From Peptococcaceae bacterium UBA4997 (GTDB lineage: Bacteria; Bacillota; Dehalobacteriia; UBA4068; UBA4997), in assembly GCA_002398485.1 (NCBI GenBank), contig DGYV01000060.1, positions 45,684 through 51,169 on the forward strand: a stretch of 5,486 bases of DNA, read 5' to 3'. Below, piece after piece: positions 1 through 5,270 of the stretch. The position numbers and the translations under genes were made by a program. Each line of letters starts with the position of its first letter. Position 1 is the first letter of the stretch. Below the pieces are notes generated by a model. It worked only from the letters and a program-made list of their open reading frames with translations. It did not search any database and had not been told where the DNA came from.

Positions 1-46
1 AGGTATAAAGGGACTAAATCAACGTTATAAAATTAGGAGAATTGTT

Positions 47-1000
47 ATGCAAAAAAAATCTAATTCCAAAAATGTGCTGGCTATGGGTACGGTAGCCATG
101 GATATAGTAATGGAATGTACGGCTTTACCCAAAGAAGACGGCTTTGGCTATATAGAAAAAGAAACCCTTTTGCCCGGCGGCAGCTCCGCTAACCTTTTGG
201 TGGCTCTGCATAATTTGGGCGCAGGCGCTTACCAAACAGGCAAAATAGGTGATGATGAATACGGCAAGCTGTTCCGCAAAACCTTGGTTGAAGATGGTGT
301 GGACGACACCTACCTAGTAACCAAAGCAGGGGGTTCCACCCTGCATACCTATATAATGGCCGCTCCTAACGGCAAGCACGCAATTTTTGCCTCGCTTGGC
401 GATTGTGTTACCAATTTAGAAGCAAAGGACTTGCCAAACGACATCATTGATAAAATGGATGTTTTCTATACGGATATGTTTTCTGCCCGCGCTTCCCTGC
501 ATTTGGCACAAAAAGCTTTAAGAAAACCCATACCCGTACTTTACAATATGCAGTGCGTACCATCTTTTATGGAAACCTGCGGCGTACATAGAAGTGAAAT
601 AGAGCAAATGCTTGGTTTGACCAGCCTTTTTGCCAGCGGCAGGGACGGTTACCATGAAATGACAGGCGAAAAGGATTACCAAAAAGCCATGTCCATAGTT
701 TATGAAAAATATAAAATGCCTTTAGGGGTTATTTGTACGGCAGGCGATGAAGGCGCAGCCTGGCTGAATGAGGAAGGCATGATTTTTACCAAAGCCTACC
801 CTGTAGAAGCAGTAGACAGCACAGGTGCCGGCGATTGCTTTTTGGCAGGCCTGATCTACAGCTATTTCTGCAAGGGCAAAACCCGTGCTGAAGCCATGAA
901 TTTTGCAGCAGCCCTAGCCTCCTTGAAATGTCTGCAAAAAGGTCCCCGTCTCCGCACAGATGCAAAAGCTGTAAAAAGTTTTATGAATACCTATAGGTGA
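47..1000 (+). CDS. PfkB-family carbohydrate/nucleoside kinase
   Basis: This is a 317-residue ribokinase-superfamily enzyme, expected to transfer phosphate from ATP to a hydroxyl of a sugar or nucleoside in the cytoplasm. Seen: an N-terminal G-x-x-x-x-D element (G14 to D19) that usually contacts the sugar, the GGSSAN motif (44-49), and the C-terminal PfkB signature D-S-T-G-A-G-D (257-263). That signature gives the anion hole, and D263 is the expected catalytic base. An Ala-rich helix with K-C-L-Q-K-G-P follows, as is usual. The length is normal for the family. The start is ATG with AGGAGA at 35-40, six bases upstream. The frame is open to the window edge, but the ribosome site fixes this start. 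Oddity: the family's N-x-x-E (Mg/phosphate) motif, expected just before M-T-G (205-207), reads G-R-D-G. The substrate cannot be read from sequence; the neighbouring binding protein suggests a pentose, other sugar or nucleoside. Confidence 0.9.
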   Translation: MQKKSNSKNVLAMGTVAMDIVMECTALPKEDGFGYIEKETLLPGGSSANLLVALHNLGAGAYQTGKIGDDEYGKLFRKTLVEDGVDDTYLVTKAGGSTLHTYIMAAPNGKHAIFASLGDCVTNLEAKDLPNDIIDKMDVFYTDMFSARASLHLAQKALRKPIPVLYNMQCVPSFMETCGVHRSEIEQMLGLTSLFASGRDGYHEMTGEKDYQKAMSIVYEKYKMPLGVICTAGDEGAAWLNEEGMIFTKAYPVEAVDSTGAGDCFLAGLIYSYFCKGKTRAEAMNFAAALASLKCLQKGPRLRTDAKAVKSFMNTYR

Positions 1001-1060
1001 TAAGCCCAAAGGTATTTTATAAATAAAAATCAATTTAGAATTTTAGGAGGGTATCAAAAA

Positions 1061-2134
1061 GTGTTTAAAAAAGAAAGTATCTTAAAAGTATTAATGCTTG
1101 GTCTGGTTTTAGTTTTAGCTCTTGGCCTGGCAACAGCTTGCGGCAATGCTAATGAAACCGAAACTGATGATCCCGCAGAACCTGTTGCAAACTCTGCCTT
1201 CCAGGATGCCGAAACCGCTTTGATGGAAGCATTGGCTCCTATGCCTGAAGCAGGCACTGGTGTAAAATTAGCTGCTATTGAAAGCACCTTGGCCAACCCT
1301 TTCTGGGTAACCATGCAGGAAGGCTATGAAGCCGCAGCCGCTGAATATGGTGTTACCATCGATGTTATGGCAACTGATACCGAAACTGATATCAGCGGCC
1401 AGTTGGAAATGCTGAACACCTTATTGCAAAAAGACTATGCCGCTATTGCGGTTTCCCCTTTAACCGAACAAAACCTTATCCCCGGCATTGTAACCGCTAA
1501 CGGCAAAGGTGTTAAAATCGTAGCCGTAGGCAATGGTGTGGATACCGACGCATTGGCAGCTGCCAATGGCGCCATCGAAGCTTTCATCACCACCGACTTT
1601 AAAGAACAAGGTATTTTAGGTGCTCAGTATGTTTTGGAAAAAATCGGCAACGAAGGTAAAGTAGCTGTTATTGAAGGTATGCCTGGCGGTACTCAAAGCG
1701 AAGCTCGTAAAAACGGCGCTTTGGAAGTTTTTGAAGCCGCAGGCGTAGAAGTTTTGCCCGTACAAACAGGTAACTGGGATCGTCAAACCGCTTATGACCT
1801 TACCGCCGCTTTGATAGATGCCAACCCTGACTTAAAAGGTATCACCTGCGGTAACGACGTAATGGCTTTAGGTGCTGTTGAAGCCTTGAAAGCTAAAGGT
1901 CTTAAAGACCAGGTTGTAGTAGTAGGTATAGACTTCACCGATGATGCCCGTACTTCCATTCAAGCAGGTGAATTGGATGCCAGTGTTGCTATGTCCCCTT
2001 ACCTTTTCGGTAAAGCAGGCGTTATCATTGCCTTAAAAGCTATTCAAGGCCATGAAATTAGTGAAAGCATTGTTTGGACACCCAACCAATTGGTAACCGC
2101 TGACAATGTTGCCAGCATGGAAGGCTGGAAATAA
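1061..2134 (+). CDS. Ribose-type ABC transporter solute-binding lipoprotein
   Basis: This is a 357-residue extracytoplasmic sugar-binding protein of the Peripla_BP_4/RbsB-like class, which delivers ligand to a membrane ABC permease. The start is GTG with AGGAGG at 1045-1050, ten bases upstream. Residues 3-26 form a lipoprotein signal peptide (FKKES then a Leu/Val/Ala core), ending L-A-T-A-C with C27 as the likely lipidated cysteine. An acidic linker (NETETDDPAEP) follows. Family landmarks seen: N-P-F-W with a following E-G-Y-E-A-A-A-A-E-Y-G-V, then Q-L-E-M-L-N-T-L-L-Q and A-I-A-V-S-P in lobe 1. Lobe 2 has S-E-A-R-K-N-G, C-G-N-D-V-M-A-L-G-A-V-E-A-L and V-V-G-I-D-F. It lies 60 bp after the kinase without a terminator, so the two are probably co-transcribed. 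A strong terminator follows. The permease and ATPase genes are not in the window. The ligand is unknown; a sugar or nucleoside is the best guess. Confidence 0.92.
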   Translation: MFKKESILKVLMLGLVLVLALGLATACGNANETETDDPAEPVANSAFQDAETALMEALAPMPEAGTGVKLAAIESTLANPFWVTMQEGYEAAAAEYGVTIDVMATDTETDISGQLEMLNTLLQKDYAAIAVSPLTEQNLIPGIVTANGKGVKIVAVGNGVDTDALAAANGAIEAFITTDFKEQGILGAQYVLEKIGNEGKVAVIEGMPGGTQSEARKNGALEVFEAAGVEVLPVQTGNWDRQTAYDLTAALIDANPDLKGITCGNDVMALGAVEALKAKGLKDQVVVVGIDFTDDARTSIQAGELDASVAMSPYLFGKAGVIIALKAIQGHEISESIVWTPNQLVTADNVASMEGWK

Positions 2135-2160
2135 CCCCAAAAATGTTTAAATGTTTTTCA

Positions 2161-2192
2161 AAAAGGTGCGGATACTTTTATCCGCACCTTTT
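2161..2192 (+). terminator. Strong intrinsic terminator after the binding-protein gene
   Basis: A perfect 14-bp stem pairs 2161-2174 with 2179-2192 around a CTTT loop. The GC-rich core is GGTGCGGATA. It is flanked by an A-rich 5' side and ends in TTTTATA. It lies 26 bp after the stop codon and should end rightward transcripts of the kinase and binding-protein unit. It therefore separates that unit from the UroD-family genes. Confidence 0.9.
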
Positions 2193-2195
2193 ATA

Positions 2196-2216
2196 TAGTA
2201 TACTTTTAGTATATTG
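2196..2216 (+). promoter_or_regulatory. Small AT-rich inverted repeat, possible control site for the methyltransferase pair
   Basis: TAGTATACT-TTT-AGTATATTG forms a small hyphenated dyad, with ATACT (2200-2204) and AGTAT (2208-2212) perfectly paired and weaker pairs outside. It lies directly after the terminator and about 45 bp before the next start codon, in the only place where a promoter for that gene pair could sit. TATACT at 2199-2204 resembles a -10 box, but no good -35 box is visible at the right distance, because that stretch is inside the terminator. It could be an operator or chance AT-rich sequence. Confidence 0.22.
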
Positions 2217-2261
2217 ATGATTCTTTTAAGAACAATCCATGTAAGATAGCGAGGTATAAAT

Positions 2262-3278
2262 ATGCTCACAGCCAAAGCAAGGCTTTTGGCGGCTAGCCGC
2301 AAACAAACCCTAGACCGACCGCCCTGCATTTGCCCCGGCGGTATGATGAATATGATCTTTGAAGAAGTTATGGAAAGCTGCGGCTTTTTTTGGCCCGAAG
2401 CCCACAGCGATGCTGTAAAAATGGCAGGCCTTGCCAAGGCACTTTATGCCTTGGGCGGCTTTGAAAATTACGGTCTACCCTTTTGCATGACAGTAGAAGC
2501 AGAAGCCATGGGTGCTTCGGTAAATATGGGTGAAAAATTGGTAGAACCCCATATGGAACAGCCTCTTTTTAAGGATTTAAGCCAACTTGACAAATTAAAA
2601 ACCCTAAGTGTTGAAAGCGGCAGAACAAAAACAGTTTTGAAAGCTATCCACCTGCTTAAAGCTGAAAATGCAAATATACCTATAATAGGCAATCTTACAG
2701 GGCCTTTGAGTACGGCAGGCTCTTTAGTGGATATGACAGTTTTATTAAAGAGCTTCCGTAAAGATGAAAAGAAAGCCGCAGCTTTATTGGATTTTGTGGC
2801 AGATAATTTGATAATATTCGGCAAAGCCCAGCTTGCAGCAGGGGCAGACGCCATTTGTATAGCCGAGCCCAGCGGTACAGGCGAAATTTTGGGGCCCGTT
2901 TATTTTGAAAAATTCACTATCCCTTATTTGAATAAAATAAGCCAAGCACTGAAAGCCCCTATAACTATTATTCACATCTGCGGTAATTTAAGAAGCGTTT
3001 ATGAATTACTTCCACAATTAAATTGTGATATATTTAGTTTTGATGCCATGGTACCGATAGCGGAAATAAAAAAACACATTCCCGAAAAAGCTGTAATGGG
3101 AAATATAAGCACTCATGCTCTTTCCGTAATGCCGCCCGCAAAAATAGCGGCTCTTACTGAAAATTGCCTTAAGAACGGGGCAGATATACTTGCACCTGCC
3201 TGCGGCTTATCTACCAAAACACCGCTTTTGAACATTCAAACCATGCTAAAAACCCTAAAAAGAACGGCAGCTCAATAA
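2262..3278 (+). CDS. MtaA/MtbA-like UroD-family corrinoid methyltransferase
   Basis: This 338-residue protein has the uroporphyrinogen decarboxylase fold in its methyltransferase branch (MtaA/MtbA/CmuA type). Known members move a methyl group between a methyl-cobamide protein and a thiol or other acceptor, using a zinc site. Seen: the N-terminal D-R-P-P-C-I-C-P-G-G segment, EAEAMGA (79-85), GNLTGP (143-148), E-P-S-G-T-G-E-I-L-G-P starting at 202, and I-H-I-C-G-N. The zinc signature His-X-Cys...Cys is complete: H238, C240 and C314. Length is typical of the family. The Zn site and the lack of the heme-enzyme N-terminal arginine pattern argue against true HemE. The start is ATG with GAGG at 2251-2254. 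A paralogue follows 20 bp downstream. Coenzyme M is absent from most bacteria, so the acceptor may be another thiol or a folate. No corrinoid-protein gene is in the window. Confidence 0.88.
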   Translation: MLTAKARLLAASRKQTLDRPPCICPGGMMNMIFEEVMESCGFFWPEAHSDAVKMAGLAKALYALGGFENYGLPFCMTVEAEAMGASVNMGEKLVEPHMEQPLFKDLSQLDKLKTLSVESGRTKTVLKAIHLLKAENANIPIIGNLTGPLSTAGSLVDMTVLLKSFRKDEKKAAALLDFVADNLIIFGKAQLAAGADAICIAEPSGTGEILGPVYFEKFTIPYLNKISQALKAPITIIHICGNLRSVYELLPQLNCDIFSFDAMVPIAEIKKHIPEKAVMGNISTHALSVMPPAKIAALTENCLKNGADILAPACGLSTKTPLLNIQTMLKTLKRTAAQ

Positions 3279-3298
3279 ATCTGCAGGAGGTACTTAAA

Positions 3299-4153
3299 AT
3301 GCCAGTAAGAGATTTTTTTTGCAGTTTACACCACAATATTTTAACCAAAGAAATTTTAGCTGAACATGATAACCTGCTGCCCCAAGCTTATAAGAAAGCA
3401 TGTCCTATGTTTAAACTAAGCCGCGCCATTGCCAAAAATACGCAAAGCCCCATCATCATGTTTCCCTTAGATTATATGGCGGAAGCGGAAGCCATGGGTT
3501 ACATCGTAAAAGGCTATGATGACAACTTTGGCTTAAGAGGAGCAGGCCCAATTGTTGAAAATACGGCAGAGCTTGCCCTTCTGCCTGCCATAGATTTTAG
3601 TTCAGGCAGAATAAAGCAAATCTTAAAAGCTATCGAGCTTGCCCAAACCAGTATTTATGTGCCTTGCTTAAGCATATCCGGCTTTGTTACAGTAGCGGAT
3701 ACTTTGCTTTCCCTAAATAGAGTTTGCACAAGCTGGCGCAACCAAAAAAATGAACTTTTTAGCTTCTGGCAGCGTTATGCCGAAGAACTGCTCAACTACA
3801 GCAAGCTTGCCCAAAAAGCGGGCGCAAAAATAATTTCCTACAGCGACCCAATGGCTGCAGCCTCTATTTTAGGGCCGAAATGGTCAAAGGAAATAGTACA
3901 GGAAATAGTTGCACCTTTTCTAAAAAAACTGCTTGAAAATACTAAAAGCGGCGTTATCCATTTATGCGGTAAAACCTCCTATGTTTTGGAAGATGCAGGT
4001 TTGGCAAAACTTAAAGAAATAGCTTTACCCCAAACTATGGGCTACCAAAAAGCGGTTACTGCGCAAATACAGAAAAAACCCGTTATGCTTGGGCATGGAT
4101 GCCTGAACAACAATAAACAGACTAAAACTTTAACTGAAATCATACCGCTTTAA
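3299..4153 (+). CDS. Short diverged UroD-family protein, paralogue of the preceding gene
   Basis: This 284-residue protein has the UroD fold and is about 54 residues shorter than its upstream paralogue. Shared landmarks: EAEAMGY (62-68) matching EAEAMGA, an L-S-I-S-G-F segment matching the G-N-L-T-G-P region, S-D-P-M-A-A-A-S-I-L-G-P from 182 matching E-P-S-G-T-G-E-I-L-G-P, and I-H-L-C-G-K with H221 and C223 matching the zinc His-X-Cys. The end differs. K-K-P-V-M-L-G-H-G-C aligns with the paralogue's K-A-V-M-G-N, and the protein stops 16 residues after C268. The region that carries the third zinc cysteine in the paralogue is therefore missing. C268 or H266 might supply the ligand instead. AGGAGG at 3285-3290 lies eight bases before ATG. 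A terminator begins 3 bp after the stop, so the short end looks genuine rather than a frameshift. It may partner the upstream enzyme or act on its own; its function is unknown. Confidence 0.85.
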   Translation: MPVRDFFCSLHHNILTKEILAEHDNLLPQAYKKACPMFKLSRAIAKNTQSPIIMFPLDYMAEAEAMGYIVKGYDDNFGLRGAGPIVENTAELALLPAIDFSSGRIKQILKAIELAQTSIYVPCLSISGFVTVADTLLSLNRVCTSWRNQKNELFSFWQRYAEELLNYSKLAQKAGAKIISYSDPMAAASILGPKWSKEIVQEIVAPFLKKLLENTKSGVIHLCGKTSYVLEDAGLAKLKEIALPQTMGYQKAVTAQIQKKPVMLGHGCLNNNKQTKTLTEIIPL

Positions 4154-4156
4154 TTA

Positions 4157-4194
4157 AAATAACAGCAAAACCAATAGGTTTGCTGTTATTTTTT
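4157..4194 (+). terminator. Intrinsic terminator after the UroD-family pair
   Basis: The stem pairs 4157-4172 (ending AACAGCAAAACC) with 4177-4191 (starting GGTTTGCTGTT), with one bulged A and an AATA loop. A run of six T follows at 4189-4194. It starts 3 bp after the stop codon and ends the methyltransferase transcript. Confidence 0.9.
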
Positions 4195-4325
4195 GCTTTT
4201 TAGTTATCATGTTGAGGAACAAGGCAATAAAAAATTCATGCTTTTATTTTGAGTTTTTATTACAACAATATACTTTTATTGAATAAAACCCAATTATATT
4301 TTTAAAGCAAACAGGCTGACCTTAA

Positions 4326-4372
4326 AAATAGGGTTTTTAGTTTTCTAACAATTAAAACTAAAAACCCTATTT
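4326..4372 (-). terminator. Perfect 19-bp inverted repeat, probable leftward terminator
   Basis: AAATAGGGTTTTTAGTTTT (4326-4344) is the exact reverse complement of 4354-4372, with a 9-base loop CTAACAATT. Read leftward, the stem ends CCCTATTTTTAAGG and so has a five-T run, while rightward it ends CCCTATTTGTG with only three. This favours termination of the leftward regulator transcript, perhaps also weakly of rightward read-through. It lies about 170 bp past the regulator's stop codon, behind another hairpin. Confidence 0.55.
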
Positions 4373-4425
4373 GTGATAAACAATCTTTATACATGCTTTC
4401 CATTCTATAGAAAAACACAGCTTCT

Positions 4426-4440
4426 TTAAGAACCATCAAA
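4426..4440. repeat. 15-bp direct repeat, distal copy
   Basis: TTAAGAACCATCAAA matches TTAAAAACCATCAAA at 4545-4559 in 14 of 15 positions. The second copy covers the last codons and stop of the regulator gene. It may be a relic of a short duplication of the gene's end. Confidence 0.4.
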
Positions 4441-4458
4441 CCAATATATTTTTGCCTT

Positions 4459-4506
4459 AAAATCTCTTGCATATATCTTTAAGTATAGATATGTGTTTGA
4501 GATTTT
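4459..4506 (-). terminator. Long imperfect hairpin downstream of the regulator gene
   Basis: AAAATCTC (4459-4466) pairs with GAGATTTT (4499-4506). After a 3x3 internal loop, a further nine or so pairs (including one G-U) join GCATATATC-like sequence around 4470-4478 with GATATGTG-like sequence around 4488-4496. It starts about 40 bp past the regulator's stop codon. Read leftward it ends GAGATTTTAAGG, a modest T-run, so it could be the first terminator for the regulator. Rightward it ends in five T. Confidence 0.45.
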
Positions 4507-4544
4507 TGTTTAATTGGGATAAACATAAAAACTTGGTTTTTTAC

Positions 4545-4937
4545 TTAAAAACCATCAAAATGCAAATGGAAATAGGCTGCCGCAGCATTTTCCATATCCT
4601 TCACAAAGGCATCATAACGATTTAGAAAATCCTCACCTTTTGCGGTAAGGCTGGAGCCACAGCCCCTGCCAACCTGGCGAAAAACCAACTGAAAACCCAG
4701 GTAATCTTCAATTCGCCTTAGTATTTTCCAAGCCTTGCTGTAAGCCATGCCCATTTCCTCAGCAGCTTTTGAAAGAGAACCATACTGTTGAATACCATGC
4801 ATCAAATCCGCAATGCCGATACCAAAGGCACCGGGCAAACCATTACTGTTTATGAAGAGCCTTAAATCGTAATTAAGTACTTTTTGGTTATTAATTACAA
4901 CAGCGCTTTTTTCATCCTGATTAGTTTTAGATCTCAC
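4545..4937 (-). CDS. ModE-like single-domain winged-helix transcriptional regulator
   Basis: This protein of about 130 residues resembles the N-terminal DNA-binding domain of ModE (LysR-like winged helix, COG2005-type). Seen (numbering from the start chosen here): G-I-A-D-L-M-H-G-I, then the helix-turn-helix G-S-L-S-K-A-A-E-E-M-G-M-A-Y-S-K-A-W-K-I-L from about 53, then the wing with V-F-R-Q-V-G-R-G-C-G-S-S-L-T-A-K-G (about 84-101). E. coli ModE is about twice as long and carries C-terminal molybdate-binding Mop/TOBE domains; none are present here, so effector sensing is unknown. Start choice: GTG at 4937 has GAGGG eight bases upstream. An in-frame GTG at 4952 would add five residues (MRANK) but has no ribosome site. 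The gene is divergent from the TrmO-family gene, with a large inverted repeat between them, suggesting autoregulation and control of that gene. Family assignment is firm; the regulon is inferred. Confidence 0.88.
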   Translation of the reverse strand: MRSKTNQDEKSAVVINNQKVLNYDLRLFINSNGLPGAFGIGIADLMHGIQQYGSLSKAAEEMGMAYSKAWKILRRIEDYLGFQLVFRQVGRGCGSSLTAKGEDFLNRYDAFVKDMENAAAAYFHLHFDGF

Positions 4938-4945
4938 CTTATTCG

Positions 4946-4950
4946 CCCTC
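4946..4950 (-). promoter_or_regulatory. Ribosome binding site deciding the regulator start
   Basis: On the minus strand GAGGG occupies 4950-4946, eight bases before the GTG at 4937-4935. The longer candidate start, GTG at 4952-4950, overlaps this motif and is preceded by TTTGCTTAT, with nothing like a Shine-Dalgarno sequence. Confidence 0.6.
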
Positions 4951-4976
4951 ACATAAGCAAATTGTTTTATAAAAAT

Positions 4977-5026
4977 ATCTGCTATAGTTATTTTAACATT
5001 AATATGTTAAAATTACCATAGCAGAT
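4977..5026. promoter_or_regulatory. 50-bp nested inverted repeat, probable operator over the regulator promoter
   Basis: Arms 4977-4999 and 5004-5026 pair at 21 of 23 positions (mismatches 4986/5017 and 4989/5014) around TAAT. The outer half-sites are ATCTGCTAT and ATAGCAGAT; the inner ones are TTTTAACAT and ATGTTAAAA. On the minus strand, TTAACA (5010-5005) and TATAGC (4986-4981), 18 bp apart, could be the -35 and -10 of the regulator, so the repeat would overlap its promoter. The outer sequence resembles the CGCTATATA-like half-site I recall for ModE boxes, but the half-sites are much further apart than in a classical ModE site. I infer an autoregulatory operator. A terminator role is unlikely, as no leftward gene precedes it. 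Confidence 0.6.
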
Positions 5027-5070
5027 GTAAAAAGAAAATAACAAGCATAGCTTATGTTAACTGAAAATAC

Positions 5071-5084
5071 ATACTGAACAGTAT
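5071..5084. promoter_or_regulatory. Short palindrome upstream of the rightward promoter
   Basis: ATACTG-AA-CAGTAT is a perfect 6-bp dyad with a 2-bp spacer, ending 15 bp before the -35 box of the rightward promoter. Its position suits an activator or repressor site. It does not share sequence with the larger repeat at 4977-5026, so it may belong to another protein or be chance. Confidence 0.3.
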
Positions 5085-5099
5085 AAATAATAAGATTAC

Positions 5100-5128
5100 T
5101 TGACAAAAAAGCTTAAATTATTTAATAT
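5100..5128 (+). promoter_or_regulatory. Sigma-A-type promoter for the TrmO-family gene
   Basis: A perfect -35 TTGACA (5100-5105) is followed by a 17-bp spacer and TAATAT (5123-5128), four of six matches to the -10 consensus. Transcription would begin near 5135, giving a leader of about 135 nt before the start codon at 5271. Confidence 0.7.
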
Positions 5129-5141
5129 TATGCTTATACAA

Positions 5142-5268
5142 GAATAATATTATCTTTTACAGATAATTATTCAAAAAGCTATAGTTGTGCCGATCATCAC
5201 AAAAGTGATTGTGTACTTCACGGGCTTTTAGATCATCCTAAAAAGTTTTTTGAAAGAAGGCAGCTTTT
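5142..5268 (+). other. Foldable mRNA leader of the TrmO-family gene
   Basis: Several pairings are visible in this leader. GAATAAT plus TATCT (5142-5155, two-base bulge) pairs with AGATAATTATTC (5161-5172). ATCAC (5196-5200) pairs with GTGAT (5205-5209). TTTTAG (5226-5231) pairs with CTAAAA (5238-5243), followed by a six-T run at 5246-5251. A long-range closing helix is possible between AAAAGC (5174-5179) plus TGCC (5188-5191) and GGCA (5259-5262) plus GCTTTT (5263-5268). That helix would cover part of the AAGAAGG ribosome site. The heptamer GATCATC occurs at 5192-5198 and 5231-5237. I do not recognise a known riboswitch class; the stems are AT-rich and may be incidental. Confidence 0.3.
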
Positions 5269-5270
5269 CT

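Larger units (their letters stand above)
4195..4544. other. Gene-free convergent intergenic region
   Basis: This is about 350 bp of AT-rich DNA between two converging genes. I see no ORF with a ribosome site, no tRNA and no recognisable RNA family. It contains two long inverted repeats (4326-4372 and 4459-4506), listed separately, that best fit terminators of the leftward regulator transcript. It also contains one copy of a 15-bp repeat whose other copy covers the regulator's stop codon. The part from 4195 to 4325 shows nothing I can interpret. Confidence 0.6.

Noticed and set aside
1..30. Possible 3' end of an upstream gene (frame 1 reads to TAA at 28-30; frame 3 reads to TAA at 6-8).
   Set aside because: Too short to recognise, and two frames fit equally well; an upstream transporter gene is plausible but not supported.
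2..46. Upstream in-frame extension of the kinase ORF, which stays open to the window edge.
   Set aside because: The ATG at 47 has a well-placed AGGAGA, and the protein from there starts normally for a PfkB kinase.
1054..1314. Minus-strand ORF over the start of the binding-protein gene.
   Set aside because: It is a shadow of the signal peptide and linker region, with no ribosome site and no recognisable domain.
2214..2247. TTGATG (2214-2219) with TAAGAT (2242-2247) as a promoter for the UroD-family pair.
   Set aside because: The spacer is 22 bp, too long for a sigma-A promoter.
2147..2975. Minus-strand ORFs opposite the first UroD-family gene (2147-2437, 2468-2854, 2784-2975).
   Set aside because: They are antisense to a clearly recognised gene and have no family features; the first also runs through the terminator.
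2262..3278. Annotation as HemE (uroporphyrinogen decarboxylase).
   Set aside because: The complete His-X-Cys...Cys zinc signature and the GNLTGP and EPSGTGE motifs place it in the methyltransferase branch, and no heme genes are nearby.
4535..4553. Hairpin GGTTTTT/AAAAACC across the regulator stop codon.
   Set aside because: Only 7 bp and almost all A/T; likely incidental beside the stronger repeats downstream.
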